From assembly GCF_011057975.1 (NCBI RefSeq), contig NZ_CP049109.1:2325001-2389000 (forward strand): a stretch of DNA of 64,000 bases, written 5' to 3'. The notes under the pieces were generated by a model. The model was not told where the DNA came from. It ran no database searches and saw only the letters and a program-made list of their open reading frames with translations. Below, piece after piece: positions 1 through 8,037 of the stretch. Origin of the DNA: Sphingosinithalassobacter tenebrarum (lineage in GTDB: Bacteria; Pseudomonadota; Alphaproteobacteria; Sphingomonadales; Sphingomonadaceae). The position numbers and the translations under genes are program-made. Each line of letters begins with the position of its first letter. Positions within the stretch are counted from its first letter, which is position 1.

Positions 1-2
1 TG

Positions 3-254
3 CTGCGCGCGCTGATGCAGGAAATGTCCGAATCCTCGGAACGGCCGATCCAGATCGCGCCCTGGTGCTGCCCGCGCATGACCGCGAACGAAGCGACTGT
101 GCTGGCGGTGCTCGGCAGGGTCCGCGGCAACCGCGAGGCGGCTGCGCTGCTGCTTTCCGATCTGCTCGGCGTACGCGAGGCCGAAGGCGTGCTCGCAACC
201 GCGCATGCACTCTCCCAGGCCTTTGCCGATCTCGCGCTGCCGCTAGAACCCTGA
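3..254 (+). CDS. Conserved hypothetical protein, C-terminal part (gene cut by window edge)
   Basis: Open from the first bases of the window to a TGA at 252-254, so the 5' end lies outside. The visible 83 residues contain a CCPRMT segment followed by an alpha-helical stretch rich in Ala and Leu. I recall a similar Cys-Cys-Pro-Arg motif in a sphingomonad-restricted family of unknown function (DUF6628-like), but this is from memory. The gene converges on the minus-strand PLDc_N/TPR gene and their 3' ends overlap by 12 bases. No function can be assigned. Confidence 0.6.
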   Translation: MRALMQEMSESSERPIQIAPWCCPRMTANEATVLAVLGRVRGNREAAALLLSDLLGVREAEGVLATAHALSQAFADLALPLEP

Positions 255-998
255 CGCGCGCAGCTTGCGCAGTTCGTCCATCGCCCAGCGATACATGTTG
301 GCATCCGCCGCACGCTGGCGACGGTCGAGCCGCTTCATCCGGCTCTCGACTTCCTCAAGCACCTCGAGCGCCTCGCGCTGGTGCCCGAGTTCGAGCAGCA
401 GCGCGGCGTAGCGGCACCGCGCCTCTTCACCCGGATAGCGTGAGGCGACATCCGCAAAGAGCGGCAATGCCTCTTCCTTGCGCCCCATATCCTCGAGGAT
501 GCGCGCGCGCAGCAGCTGTCGCTGATCGCGATCGCTCTGGACGGTAGCGGGTTCGAGCGAATCGAGTTCGGCAAGCGCCGCCCCGGTGTCGCCTGTTTCG
601 AACAATGCCCGGGCGAGTTTCACCTGTATCCGCGCATCCCCGCCAGCGCTGCGCGCGATCGCCTCGCGATAGAGCGGTACGGCCTCGCCATATTGCTCCA
701 GCGCCACCAGCGCGTCGGCGACTCGCATGCGATTGGCGACGGTATCGGCCAGATCGAGCTGGTCGCGCGCTTCGCGCAATTCGCGCTGCGGATCGAAGGT
801 GCGGATCGCCGTCGCTCGCGCCGCGCGGACATGGCGATTGCTGCCGCTGCCCGGCAGGATTTCAACGAGAAAATAGGCGATCGCGCTGATCATCGGCAGG
901 AAGATCAGCGCCAGCACCCACAGCCCGTTGCGCCCGGTGCGGATAACATGGACGATGCAGAAGATTTGGATCAGCAACGTCGCGATGTAGAAGATCAT
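243..998 (-). CDS. PLDc_N-like membrane anchor with TPR repeats
   Basis: A 251-residue protein. Residues 1-50 form two hydrophobic segments separated by a short basic loop (HVIRTGRNG), the pattern of the phospholipase-D nuclease N-terminal (PLDc_N) domain seen in cardiolipin synthases. The rest is a soluble alpha-helical region with several TPR-like repeats (for example ALVALEQYGEAVPLYREAI). The start is the ATG at 998, which overlaps the stop of the upstream transporter gene as ATGA; an upstream in-frame ATG at 1070 would put a basic non-hydrophobic stretch before the membrane segment. Probably an inner-membrane protein with the TPR part in the cytoplasm. Function is unknown; the TPR part suggests protein-protein contacts. 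Confidence 0.75.
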   Translation of the reverse strand: MIFYIATLLIQIFCIVHVIRTGRNGLWVLALIFLPMISAIAYFLVEILPGSGSNRHVRAARATAIRTFDPQRELREARDQLDLADTVANRMRVADALVALEQYGEAVPLYREAIARSAGGDARIQVKLARALFETGDTGAALAELDSLEPATVQSDRDQRQLLRARILEDMGRKEEALPLFADVASRYPGEEARCRYAALLLELGHQREALEVLEEVESRMKRLDRRQRAADANMYRWAMDELRKLRASGF

Positions 999-2713
999 CG
1001 CGCCGGCTCCGCCTCCGCGTTGGTCGGCGGCGCGACGTCGCGATAGGCGTTGGCGCGTTCGCGCATCCATTCCAGCGCCGCGAGCACCACGGCGATCATT
1101 CCGATCGCGGCGGTAAGATAGAAGACCCAGGCATAGCCATTGTCCTCGATCGCCTTGCCCAGCGCGCTGCGCCCGAGCGAACCGACGAGGAAAGTCAGCG
1201 AGGAAAGCAGCGCATATTGTACCGCGCTGTACCGCTTCGACGCGATCGACGAGAGATAGGCGACGAACGCGGCGCCGGCGATGCCGCCCGAGATATTCTC
1301 GCCCGAAATGGCCAGCAGCAGCCGTGAAAAGCGGTCGTCCGAACCGAACACTTCGAAAATCCGATAGATGCCGGTGAAATGACCGAAGGCATCGAGGCCG
1401 CCGCCCCCCTGCGCAAGATCGGCGTAGAGAATGTTGCTCGCCGCCGCGATGACTGCCCCCAGCACCACGGTTGCCATACGCCCGATCCAGCTGAACAGCA
1501 CCGCCGACAGCGTGATACCGAGCATCGTCATGCCCACGCCGAAGAATTTGGACGCGATGGCGACTTCGTCGTGCGTGTACTGAAGTTCACCCAGATAGAA
1601 GGGATAGGCGAAGGTTCCCCACACCGCGTCGGTGAAGCGGTAGCTGAGGATCAGCGCCAGTACGAGGATTGCGGCCCATTTCAGCCGCCCGACCAGCTCG
1701 GCAAGCGGCAGGACAAGCGCGCCATAGCCATGATCGAGTACACGATCGATCCCGGTTCGGGCGGGCTCGGCGGCATCGAGCACATGCTTGCCTGTCTTGC
1801 GCCAATGTTCGAGCACGGCAGCGATGATTGATGGGACGATCACCGTCGCGGCGACGATCAGCGGGCCATAGAATTGTATGAACTCGGTCGGATTGGGACG
1901 GTCCTCGGGCGCCGCGCCAAGCGAGCGGACCATGAAGACGATCACCGTCACCAGCGCCCAGCTCCACAGCAGGCCGACCACGATCAGCGCGGTCGCGCGA
2001 ACCCTGGGCTTGAGCTCGCCCGGTGCGCGCAGGCCGTGATCGGTCATGCCGTCGGCTTCGGCCGGACGCGGCGTATCGGGCGCGAAGAACGTGATGCACA
2101 GGATCACCAGCATCGCCACGCCCATGCCGAAATAGACGGCGGGCCAGCCGGTGCGCTCGGCGATGATCAGCGCGAGCGCCCCGCCCGCCAGCGCGGCGAT
2201 ACGGTATCCGAGCTGATAAACGGTCGAGAGAATGTCGAGCGTCGCGATCTCGTCCGCGACATCGACGCGCCAGGCGTCGATCGTAATGTCCTGACTTGCC
2301 GAAGCAAAGGCGCCGACTCCGGCGAGCAGCGAGAACCAGCCCAGCGACGTCTGCGGGTTGAGCAGCGAAAGCACAATGAGGATCATGCCGAGCAGGAACT
2401 GCGCGGGGATCAGCCAGCTCTTGCGTCGCCCGAGACGCTCGAGTCCGGGAATCGCGGTCCGGTCGATTACCGGCGACCAGAGAAACTTGAACGCATAAGC
2501 AAGCCCGATCAGCGAGAAGACGCCCATCGTCTCGAGGTCCACCTGGGCATCGCTGAGCCAGGCGTAGAGCGTGCCGAGCAGCAAGGCGTAGGGCAGCCCG
2601 GCGGCAAAGCCGAATGCCAGCATGACGCCGATCTTGCGATTGGTGAATGCAGCGCCAAGCAGCGCCAGCCCCCTGGGCTTTTGCCGTTCGTCGCCGGTTT
2701 GCGCGTCGCTCAT
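995..2713 (-). CDS. ampG: AmpG-like MFS permease
   Basis: A 572-residue polytopic membrane protein of the major facilitator superfamily. The N-terminal block (LAFGFAAGLPYALLLGTLY, then a conserved FKFLWSPVIDR) is typical of AmpG, the inner-membrane permease that imports anhydro-muropeptides released during peptidoglycan recycling. About 12 to 14 hydrophobic segments are visible, and the sequence is longer than classical 12-helix carriers, as expected for AmpG. A GGAGGG ribosome-binding site precedes the ATG at 2713. Peptidoglycan-active enzymes elsewhere in the window (a soluble lytic transglycosylase and MltG) could supply substrate, but they are not in the same operon. Related sphingomonad paralogs may carry other solutes, so the substrate is inferred. 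Confidence 0.85.
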   Translation of the reverse strand: MSDAQTGDERQKPRGLALLGAAFTNRKIGVMLAFGFAAGLPYALLLGTLYAWLSDAQVDLETMGVFSLIGLAYAFKFLWSPVIDRTAIPGLERLGRRKSWLIPAQFLLGMILIVLSLLNPQTSLGWFSLLAGVGAFASASQDITIDAWRVDVADEIATLDILSTVYQLGYRIAALAGGALALIIAERTGWPAVYFGMGVAMLVILCITFFAPDTPRPAEADGMTDHGLRAPGELKPRVRATALIVVGLLWSWALVTVIVFMVRSLGAAPEDRPNPTEFIQFYGPLIVAATVIVPSIIAAVLEHWRKTGKHVLDAAEPARTGIDRVLDHGYGALVLPLAELVGRLKWAAILVLALILSYRFTDAVWGTFAYPFYLGELQYTHDEVAIASKFFGVGMTMLGITLSAVLFSWIGRMATVVLGAVIAAASNILYADLAQGGGGLDAFGHFTGIYRIFEVFGSDDRFSRLLLAISGENISGGIAGAAFVAYLSSIASKRYSAVQYALLSSLTFLVGSLGRSALGKAIEDNGYAWVFYLTAAIGMIAVVLAALEWMRERANAYRDVAPPTNAEAEPAR

Positions 2714-2808
2714 GATCCCTCCCGCGATGTCGGGGCGACCCTAACGCGAAACGCGGCGAAGCAAAGGAAAGATCGTCCCGGAACGAGGGCTATGCCGATC
2801 GGCTCCCG

Positions 2809-3240
2809 TCACGCGGCTTTGTCGAACAGTCGGAATTGCGGGGGCAGACGGCGCGGCGTTTCGCCGCGCACCACCGCTTCGATGGCTTCGATCGCCAGCA
2901 GAAGGTCGCGCTGATGATAGGGTTTGGAAAGGCAGCCGGCAGCGAATGCCGCCGCTTCGCCGGGCGACTGGCCGGTAACGAACAGCACCGGGATACCGCG
3001 GTCCGCCGCTGCTCGGGCCACATCGATACCACTCCCGTCGGCCAGGTGAATATCGGCAAGCACCAGATCGAGCGGAGTCCGGGATGCGATGACGCGAACG
3101 GCATGCGCGACCGAATCGACCGTCGCCATGACTTCATAGCCTTCATCGCTCAGGAAATGCTCGTTTTCGAACGCGACCAGCGGCTCGTCCTCGACGACCA
3201 GCAGCCGCGCGAGGTGGCGCTTCTTCTTTCCGAACAACAT
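2809..3240 (-). CDS. Single-domain response regulator (receiver only)
   Basis: A 143-residue CheY-like receiver. From the ATG at 3240 the acidic pocket is EDE at residues 17-19, the phospho-acceptor is Asp63 (VLADIHLADGSG), the switch Thr is residue 89 and the conserved Lys is residue 106 (SKPY). No DNA-binding or enzymatic output domain follows; the tail is a short Arg/Pro-rich extension. No histidine kinase is adjacent, so its partner is elsewhere. An in-frame ATG 12 codons upstream exists, but the preceding residues are unlike a receiver start. Such proteins in alphaproteobacteria often act in phosphorelays. Confidence 0.85.
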   Translation of the reverse strand: MLFGKKKRHLARLLVVEDEPLVAFENEHFLSDEGYEVMATVDSVAHAVRVIASRTPLDLVLADIHLADGSGIDVARAAADRGIPVLFVTGQSPGEAAAFAAGCLSKPYHQRDLLLAIEAIEAVVRGETPRRLPPQFRLFDKAA

Positions 3241-3368
3241 CCTGTGAACTACCACCCTTTCCCTGTCGCAACGCACCGAAGGCGATTTCGATCATTTTCC
3301 GCGCAGCGCCCGATCGCCCGGTTCGATTGCTTTGGCTGGTGGCGACAAAGCCGCTATAGGCTCGCACC

Positions 3369-4505
3369 GTGTCGCTATCCAAGTCCCGAGAACCGCAACG
3401 AATCGCGAAGCTGCTGGCCCGTGCCGGAATTGCGTCGCGCCGTGAGATCGAACGCATGATCGCCGAGGGGCGCATCGCCATCGACGGGGTGCCGCTCGAT
3501 ACCCCGGCGACTCTGATCACGTCGCTTCGTGGCGTGACGGTCGACGGCAAGCCGGTGAAGGCGCCCGATCCGGCGCGCCTTTTCCGCTTTCACAAGCCCG
3601 CCGGCGTGCTGACCGCCGCGAGCGACCCCAAGGGCCGCGCGACGATCTACGATCGATTGCCGAAGGGGCTGCCCCGGCTGATGCCCGTCGGTCGGCTCGA
3701 CCTCAACACGGAGGGGCTGCTGCTGATGACCACCGACGGCGGGTTGAAGCGCCAGCTTGAACTGCCCGCCAGCGGTGTCGAACGCAGCTATCGCGCACGC
3801 GCTTATGGTGACGTCACGCAGGCGCAACTCGAGGAACTAATCGAAGGCGTCGAGATCGATGGCGTCCGCTATGGTCAGATCGACGCCAATCTGGAACGGC
3901 GCACCGGCGCGAATGTCTGGATCGAACTGACGTTGACCGAAGGCAAGAATCGCGAAGTCCGGCGAGTCCTGGAATATCTCGGGCTGCAGGTCTCCCGCCT
4001 GATCCGCACGCGCTATGGCCCTTTCCATCTCGCCGACCTTCCCACTGGCGCGGTGGATGAGATCCGACAGCATGATCTGGTGCTGTTCCGCAAGACACTG
4101 GAAGGATCCGGCGGCGGCAAGGCGGCGTCCAACCTGCAGCTTGCCCACAAGCCCTATGCGCCACCGGTTCCCGAGGCAGCCGAACCGACGAAGCCGAGCA
4201 GGACGGATACCGACCCGCGCCGCAAGACGCGTTCCGGCGCGGCGACCAAGGCGAAGCCGAAAGCGCGGCCCGAACGCAAGCCGCGCCCGGAATTTGCCGA
4301 GGATCGCCCGCAGGGCAAGCTCGGCCCCCGCCCGTCGCGCAAACCCGAAGGGCGCGACGAGGCCGGACGCGGCGATCGCGGCCGCAAGCCCACCGATCGC
4401 AAGACGTCCGAGCGGCCCGGCAAAGCGAGCGCGCCCGATGGCGGCCGTCGCCGCCCCTCCGCGGCGGGCAATCGCCCGCCGCGCTCGCGTGGGCCGAAGC
4501 GCTGA
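3369..4505 (+). CDS. rluB: RluB/RsuA-family rRNA pseudouridine synthase with basic tail
   Basis: A 378-residue protein. Residues 8-60 are an S4 RNA-binding domain, followed by the RsuA/RluB/RluE/RluF catalytic domain with the motif GRLDLNTEGLLL and catalytic Asp111. KNREVRR (around 205) is also conserved. From about residue 250 to the end the sequence becomes a low-complexity Lys/Arg/Pro/Gly tail, probably disordered and RNA-binding. The start is GTG at 3369. It probably makes the 23S rRNA pseudouridine equivalent to E. coli 2605; the exact target is inferred. The stop codon shares one base with the rsmD start (TGATG), indicating co-translation of two rRNA modification genes. Confidence 0.9.
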   Translation: MSLSKSREPQRIAKLLARAGIASRREIERMIAEGRIAIDGVPLDTPATLITSLRGVTVDGKPVKAPDPARLFRFHKPAGVLTAASDPKGRATIYDRLPKGLPRLMPVGRLDLNTEGLLLMTTDGGLKRQLELPASGVERSYRARAYGDVTQAQLEELIEGVEIDGVRYGQIDANLERRTGANVWIELTLTEGKNREVRRVLEYLGLQVSRLIRTRYGPFHLADLPTGAVDEIRQHDLVLFRKTLEGSGGGKAASNLQLAHKPYAPPVPEAAEPTKPSRTDTDPRRKTRSGAATKAKPKARPERKPRPEFAEDRPQGKLGPRPSRKPEGRDEAGRGDRGRKPTDRKTSERPGKASAPDGGRRRPSAAGNRPPRSRGPKR

Positions 4506-5041
4506 TGCGAGTCATTGCCGGCCAATGGCGCGGACGACCGCTGGCAGCGCCGAAGGGCGGCGCGACGCGGCCGACCGCCGATCGCACTCGCGAAGCGCTG
4601 TTCTCAATGCTGACGAGCCGGATCGGCGATTTCGAAGGGCTCGCTGTGGGGGACTTCTTCGCGGGATCTGGCGCGCTGGGCTTCGAAGCCTTGTCCCGAG
4701 GCGCGGCGTCGTGCCTGTTCGTCGAACAGGATCGCGCCGCGCTCGACGCGTTGCGCGCCAATGCCGAAAAGCTCGGCGTGCGGCCCGATATCCGCGCGAC
4801 CTCGGTGCTGGCGCTCGGTCCCGCCCCCGCGCCGCTCGACCTCATCATGATGGATCCGCCCTATGGCAGCGGTGCGGGTGCCGTCGCGCTCGACAAGCTG
4901 TCGCGACTCGGATGGACCGGGCCCGCGACCTGGGTGAGCATCGAAACTGCCAAGGACGAGACAATCGACGTCGCCGGGTTCGCAATCAATGCCGAGCGCA
5001 AATACGGCAAGGCAAAGATCACGCTGCTGCGTCAGTCCTGA
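4505..5041 (+). CDS. rsmD: 16S rRNA (guanine966-N2)-methyltransferase RsmD
   Basis: A 178-residue class I SAM-dependent methyltransferase. The N-terminus MRVIAGQWRGRPL and the TRPTADRTREALFS segment are diagnostic of RsmD; the SAM-binding glycine motif is FFAGSGALGFEALSRGA and the catalytic DPPY motif is at residues 117-120. It methylates G966 of 16S rRNA during 30S assembly. It overlaps the pseudouridine synthase gene by one base and converges with the minus-strand methyltransferase gene, their coding ends overlapping by 23 bases. Confidence 0.95.
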   Translation: MRVIAGQWRGRPLAAPKGGATRPTADRTREALFSMLTSRIGDFEGLAVGDFFAGSGALGFEALSRGAASCLFVEQDRAALDALRANAEKLGVRPDIRATSVLALGPAPAPLDLIMMDPPYGSGAGAVALDKLSRLGWTGPATWVSIETAKDETIDVAGFAINAERKYGKAKITLLRQS

Positions 5042-6230
5042 CGAATTTCGCCGCCAGTTCGACATGCGTCGACCAGCGAAACTGCCCCACCGGCTGGACC
5101 CATTCGAGCCGATACCCGCCCTTGCAAATCGTCTCGGCATCACGTGCGAAGGTACTGGGATTGCACGAAACATAAGCAACAACCGGTGCCGATGATCCGG
5201 CCAGTTCGGGGGCCTGTTCCTTCGCGCCCGCGCGCGGTGGATCAAGGATAACCGCATCGAACCGGCTGAGATCGGAGGAAGGGACCGGACGGCGGAAGAG
5301 ATCGCGATGCTCGGCCAGCAGCATGCGCTGCGCCCGTCCGCCGGCGGTCTTGAGCGACAGCAGCGCGTCGCGCGCGCCTTCGGCCGCATAGACCTTCGCC
5401 TTGGGGAATGAGAGCGCGAACGTGCCGAGCCCGGCGAACAGATCGGCGATCGCTCCGGCATCGCCGACGATTTCGCGCACCGCCGCGACCAGCGCCGCTT
5501 CCCCCTCGGCCGTCGCCTGGAGAAAGCCGCCGATGGGCAGCGGCACCGGGACGCCGCCCAGCGTGATCGTAACCGGTTCGGGTTCCCAGCGCGGCTGTGG
5601 TCCGTAGCCGTCGTCGATCGCCAGCCGGGCGAGCCTGTGGCGGCCGGCAAAGGCAGTGAGCGCCTCGGCATTGGCCAGCCCTTCGGCCTTCACTGCCGAG
5701 ATGGACACATCAACTCCCTGGTCGGTCATCGAAAGCTGCACGTCCGATCGTGCATTGCCGAGCATCGTCGAAAGCAGTCCGCGCAACGGCGCGAGCAGCG
5801 CGAAGAGTTCGGGCGCCAACACCCAGCATTCGGACAGATCGATCAGGTGATGGCTCGTCTGCTTCGTAAAGCCGAGATGCACCTGCCGTCCGCGCCGCTC
5901 CGCGTGGAAGGTCGCGCGCCGCCGGGTGCGCGGCGGCGAAAGGATCGGCGCGCGAATCTCGGTCTCCAGGCTATGCGCGGCAAGCGCGCCGGCAACGCGC
6001 TGGACGATGAAGCCGGACCAGCTCTCGTCGTCGAGATGCTGGAGCTGACACCCGCCGCATTCCGGGAAGTGACGGCATGGCGGCTCGTGGTGATGCGGGC
6101 CGGGAATGACGGTCCCGTCCGCCTTCACCATATCGCCCGGCGCCGCAAGCGGCACATGGCGTCCGGTTCCGGTGACGCCGTCGCCGCGCGACGCGACATG
6201 GAGGATGGTATCGGCTTCGCTCACAGACAT
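5019..6230 (-). CDS. TrmA/RlmD-family RNA uracil-C5 methyltransferase
   Basis: A 403-residue protein with a shortened TRAM-like N-terminus, a [4Fe-4S] cysteine cluster (Cys52, Cys58, Cys61 in CRHFPECGGC, with a further Cys in LSECWVL), a SAM-binding domain (IADLFAGLGTFALSFP), DPPRAG, and the catalytic SCNPSTFARD block near the C-terminus. These define the RlmC/RlmD/TrmA 5-methyluridine methyltransferases; the 23S rRNA enzyme (RlmD-like) is the most likely role. The ATG at 6230 is chosen because an upstream in-frame ATG at 6332 would add a basic stretch that lies inside the upstream gene. The start overlaps the end of the NAD(P)HX repair gene by 10 bases. Confidence 0.88.
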   Translation of the reverse strand: MSVSEADTILHVASRGDGVTGTGRHVPLAAPGDMVKADGTVIPGPHHHEPPCRHFPECGGCQLQHLDDESWSGFIVQRVAGALAAHSLETEIRAPILSPPRTRRRATFHAERRGRQVHLGFTKQTSHHLIDLSECWVLAPELFALLAPLRGLLSTMLGNARSDVQLSMTDQGVDVSISAVKAEGLANAEALTAFAGRHRLARLAIDDGYGPQPRWEPEPVTITLGGVPVPLPIGGFLQATAEGEAALVAAVREIVGDAGAIADLFAGLGTFALSFPKAKVYAAEGARDALLSLKTAGGRAQRMLLAEHRDLFRRPVPSSDLSRFDAVILDPPRAGAKEQAPELAGSSAPVVAYVSCNPSTFARDAETICKGGYRLEWVQPVGQFRWSTHVELAAKFVRTDAAA

Positions 6231-7627
6231 TCGGCTATGGCGCGCGGCAGATTCGCGATCAAGTCGTCGGCGTGGAAGGCGGGACCGCAAAGCTGCGCGG
6301 CGCGGCCATGAAGCCACACCGCAGCTTCGCACGCCTCCAGATGCGAAAGCGCGCCGCCGGCAAGCTGCGTGGCCAGCGTTCCGGCCAGAACGTCGCCGGT
6401 CCCGGCCGTGGAAAGCCAGGGCGATCCATTGGCGCCCAGAATGACCTCGCCCGATGGCGCGGCAATCACGGTATCACCGCCCTTGTGAATGATATGCGCG
6501 CCGCTCTCCTTCGCTCCCGCGATCGTCCGCTCGATCTTGCTGCCGCCTCCCGGACCGAACATCCTGTCGAACTCGCCGCTGTGCGGGGTCAGCACCTTCG
6601 GCGCGCGTCGATCCGACAGCCGCGCTCCGGCGTCGGTTCCAAGCAGCGAAAGCGCGTCGCCATCGAGTATCAGCGCGTGCGAAGAGGACAATGCCAGATC
6701 GAGCATACGACGCGCATTCTGCCCGCGACCGAGCCCGGGTCCGACAACCACCGCCCCGATGCGGCTATCGTCCAGCAATTCCGTCATCGTTTCCGGCGTC
6801 GTCACTCGCCGACGCACGATCGCATGGGGTTGTCCATCGCTCGCCGTGTCGCCGGCAAGGATGACATAGCCCGCTCCGCTTGCCGCGGCGCAGGCGCTTA
6901 ACCGCGCCGCGCCGGGCATCTCGCCTTCGATCACAACCACCAGGCCGCGACTATATTTGTTGGCCCTGGCCGACGGGCGGGCAAGCGCCGGACGCGCCAG
7001 GCTATGCCACGCGCTTTCCACAGGAATGCCGATATCGGCCAGCATCACCGCCCCGCATCCGGCCAGCCCGTCGCCGATGCAATGGACCGGCTTCAGTGCG
7101 CCGAGCGCCACTGTGCGATCCGCGGTGACGGGGGAGCCGAGATCGTCGCCGCTATCGGTATCGAACCCGCTGGGAATGTCGATCGACAACACGAACTGCG
7201 CACCTTCCACCAGCGTTCGCAACCGATCCCCCAGGTCGGGCGTGAAGGGCCGGGCCTTGCCGATGCCGAGCAACCCATCGACCAGGAATGCGCGGGGGGC
7301 TGCGTCTTCCAGCGCGACGGTTCGGCCCTCCCATCGACTACGCATATGCGCGGCCGCGCCCGCCTTGGCATCGCCCATCGTCGCAACCGTGACGTCGAGT
7401 CCGGCCTCCTCAAGCAACCGCGCGGCGACATAGCCGTCACCGCCATTGTTGCCCGGGCCGGCAAGCACCAGAACGGGTCGCTGATTGGCGAAGCGCAGCG
7501 CCTCCCGCGCGACTGCCGTGCCCGCGCGCTCCATCAGCTCTATCTGCGAGGCACCGGCGGCAAAGACCGCCTGCTCGGCGGCAACCATAGCGGCGGCCGA
7601 CACCACGGGCACCCCCGGCGGAATCAC
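6221..7627 (-). CDS. nnr: Bifunctional NAD(P)H-hydrate epimerase / ADP-dependent dehydratase
   Basis: A 468-residue fusion. Residues 1-210 are the YjeF N-terminal epimerase with the GPGNNGGDGYVAARLL motif; residues 225-468 are the YjeF C-terminal kinase-like dehydratase, with VVVGPGLGRG and STAGTGDVLAGTLATQL. Together they repair hydrated NADH and NADPH: the epimerase interconverts S and R forms, and the dehydratase restores the cofactor using ADP. The start is GTG at 7627, overlapping the stop of the upstream lipoprotein gene as GTGA. Confidence 0.93.
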   Translation of the reverse strand: MIPPGVPVVSAAAMVAAEQAVFAAGASQIELMERAGTAVAREALRFANQRPVLVLAGPGNNGGDGYVAARLLEEAGLDVTVATMGDAKAGAAAHMRSRWEGRTVALEDAAPRAFLVDGLLGIGKARPFTPDLGDRLRTLVEGAQFVLSIDIPSGFDTDSGDDLGSPVTADRTVALGALKPVHCIGDGLAGCGAVMLADIGIPVESAWHSLARPALARPSARANKYSRGLVVVIEGEMPGAARLSACAAASGAGYVILAGDTASDGQPHAIVRRRVTTPETMTELLDDSRIGAVVVGPGLGRGQNARRMLDLALSSSHALILDGDALSLLGTDAGARLSDRRAPKVLTPHSGEFDRMFGPGGGSKIERTIAGAKESGAHIIHKGGDTVIAAPSGEVILGANGSPWLSTAGTGDVLAGTLATQLAGGALSHLEACEAAVWLHGRAAQLCGPAFHADDLIANLPRAIAECL

Positions 7628-8037
7628 GCATCATCTCCCGATTTCACCGTCGCGGGGAGGCGATAGCGATCGCCACCCACTTCGACTTCGATCTCGGTTC
7701 CGCTGAGCGGGGTAACAACGGCTTTCTCGGCGCCGTCAGCCGCGACGACTCCGCGCCCGTCGGTGGTGACCAGCAGGCGGCGAAATCCGCCATCGGGCTG
7801 GCGGATCGTCAGGAACAGGCCGTCCTGGGTCGGCGTCCGGTCGATCGAACAGACACGCGCGAAATCCGTGGCTCCGCGGGGCGCGCAGAGGATCCCGCCT
7901 TCGGCATTCGCCATCGCCTCGCGATTGGCCGCCTCGGCGAGTTCGGCCCCTTTGTCACGCAGGCCCGAGTCACAGCCGCCCAGCAGCAGCACCGCCAGAC
8001 CGCAAAAACCGACTGATTCAGATATCCGCGTAGACAT
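7624..8037 (-). CDS. Small predicted lipoprotein
   Basis: A 137-residue protein with a short hydrophobic leader ending in LLGGC, a good lipobox with the acylated cysteine at residue 22. The mature part has one further Cys pair, around [13 protein letters not shown], that could form a disulphide, then a beta-rich region and an acidic end. No family is recognised. The coding start overlaps the end of ilvD by 20 bases and its stop overlaps nnr as GTGA, so it is translated within a chain ilvD - lipoprotein - nnr - methyltransferase. It should be an envelope lipoprotein; the role is unknown. Confidence 0.75.
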   Translation of the reverse strand: MSTRISESVGFCGLAVLLLGGCDSGLRDKGAELAEAANREAMANAEGGILCAPRGATDFARVCSIDRTPTQDGLFLTIRQPDGGFRRLLVTTDGRGVVAADGAEKAVVTPLSGTEIEVEVGGDRYRLPATVKSGDDA

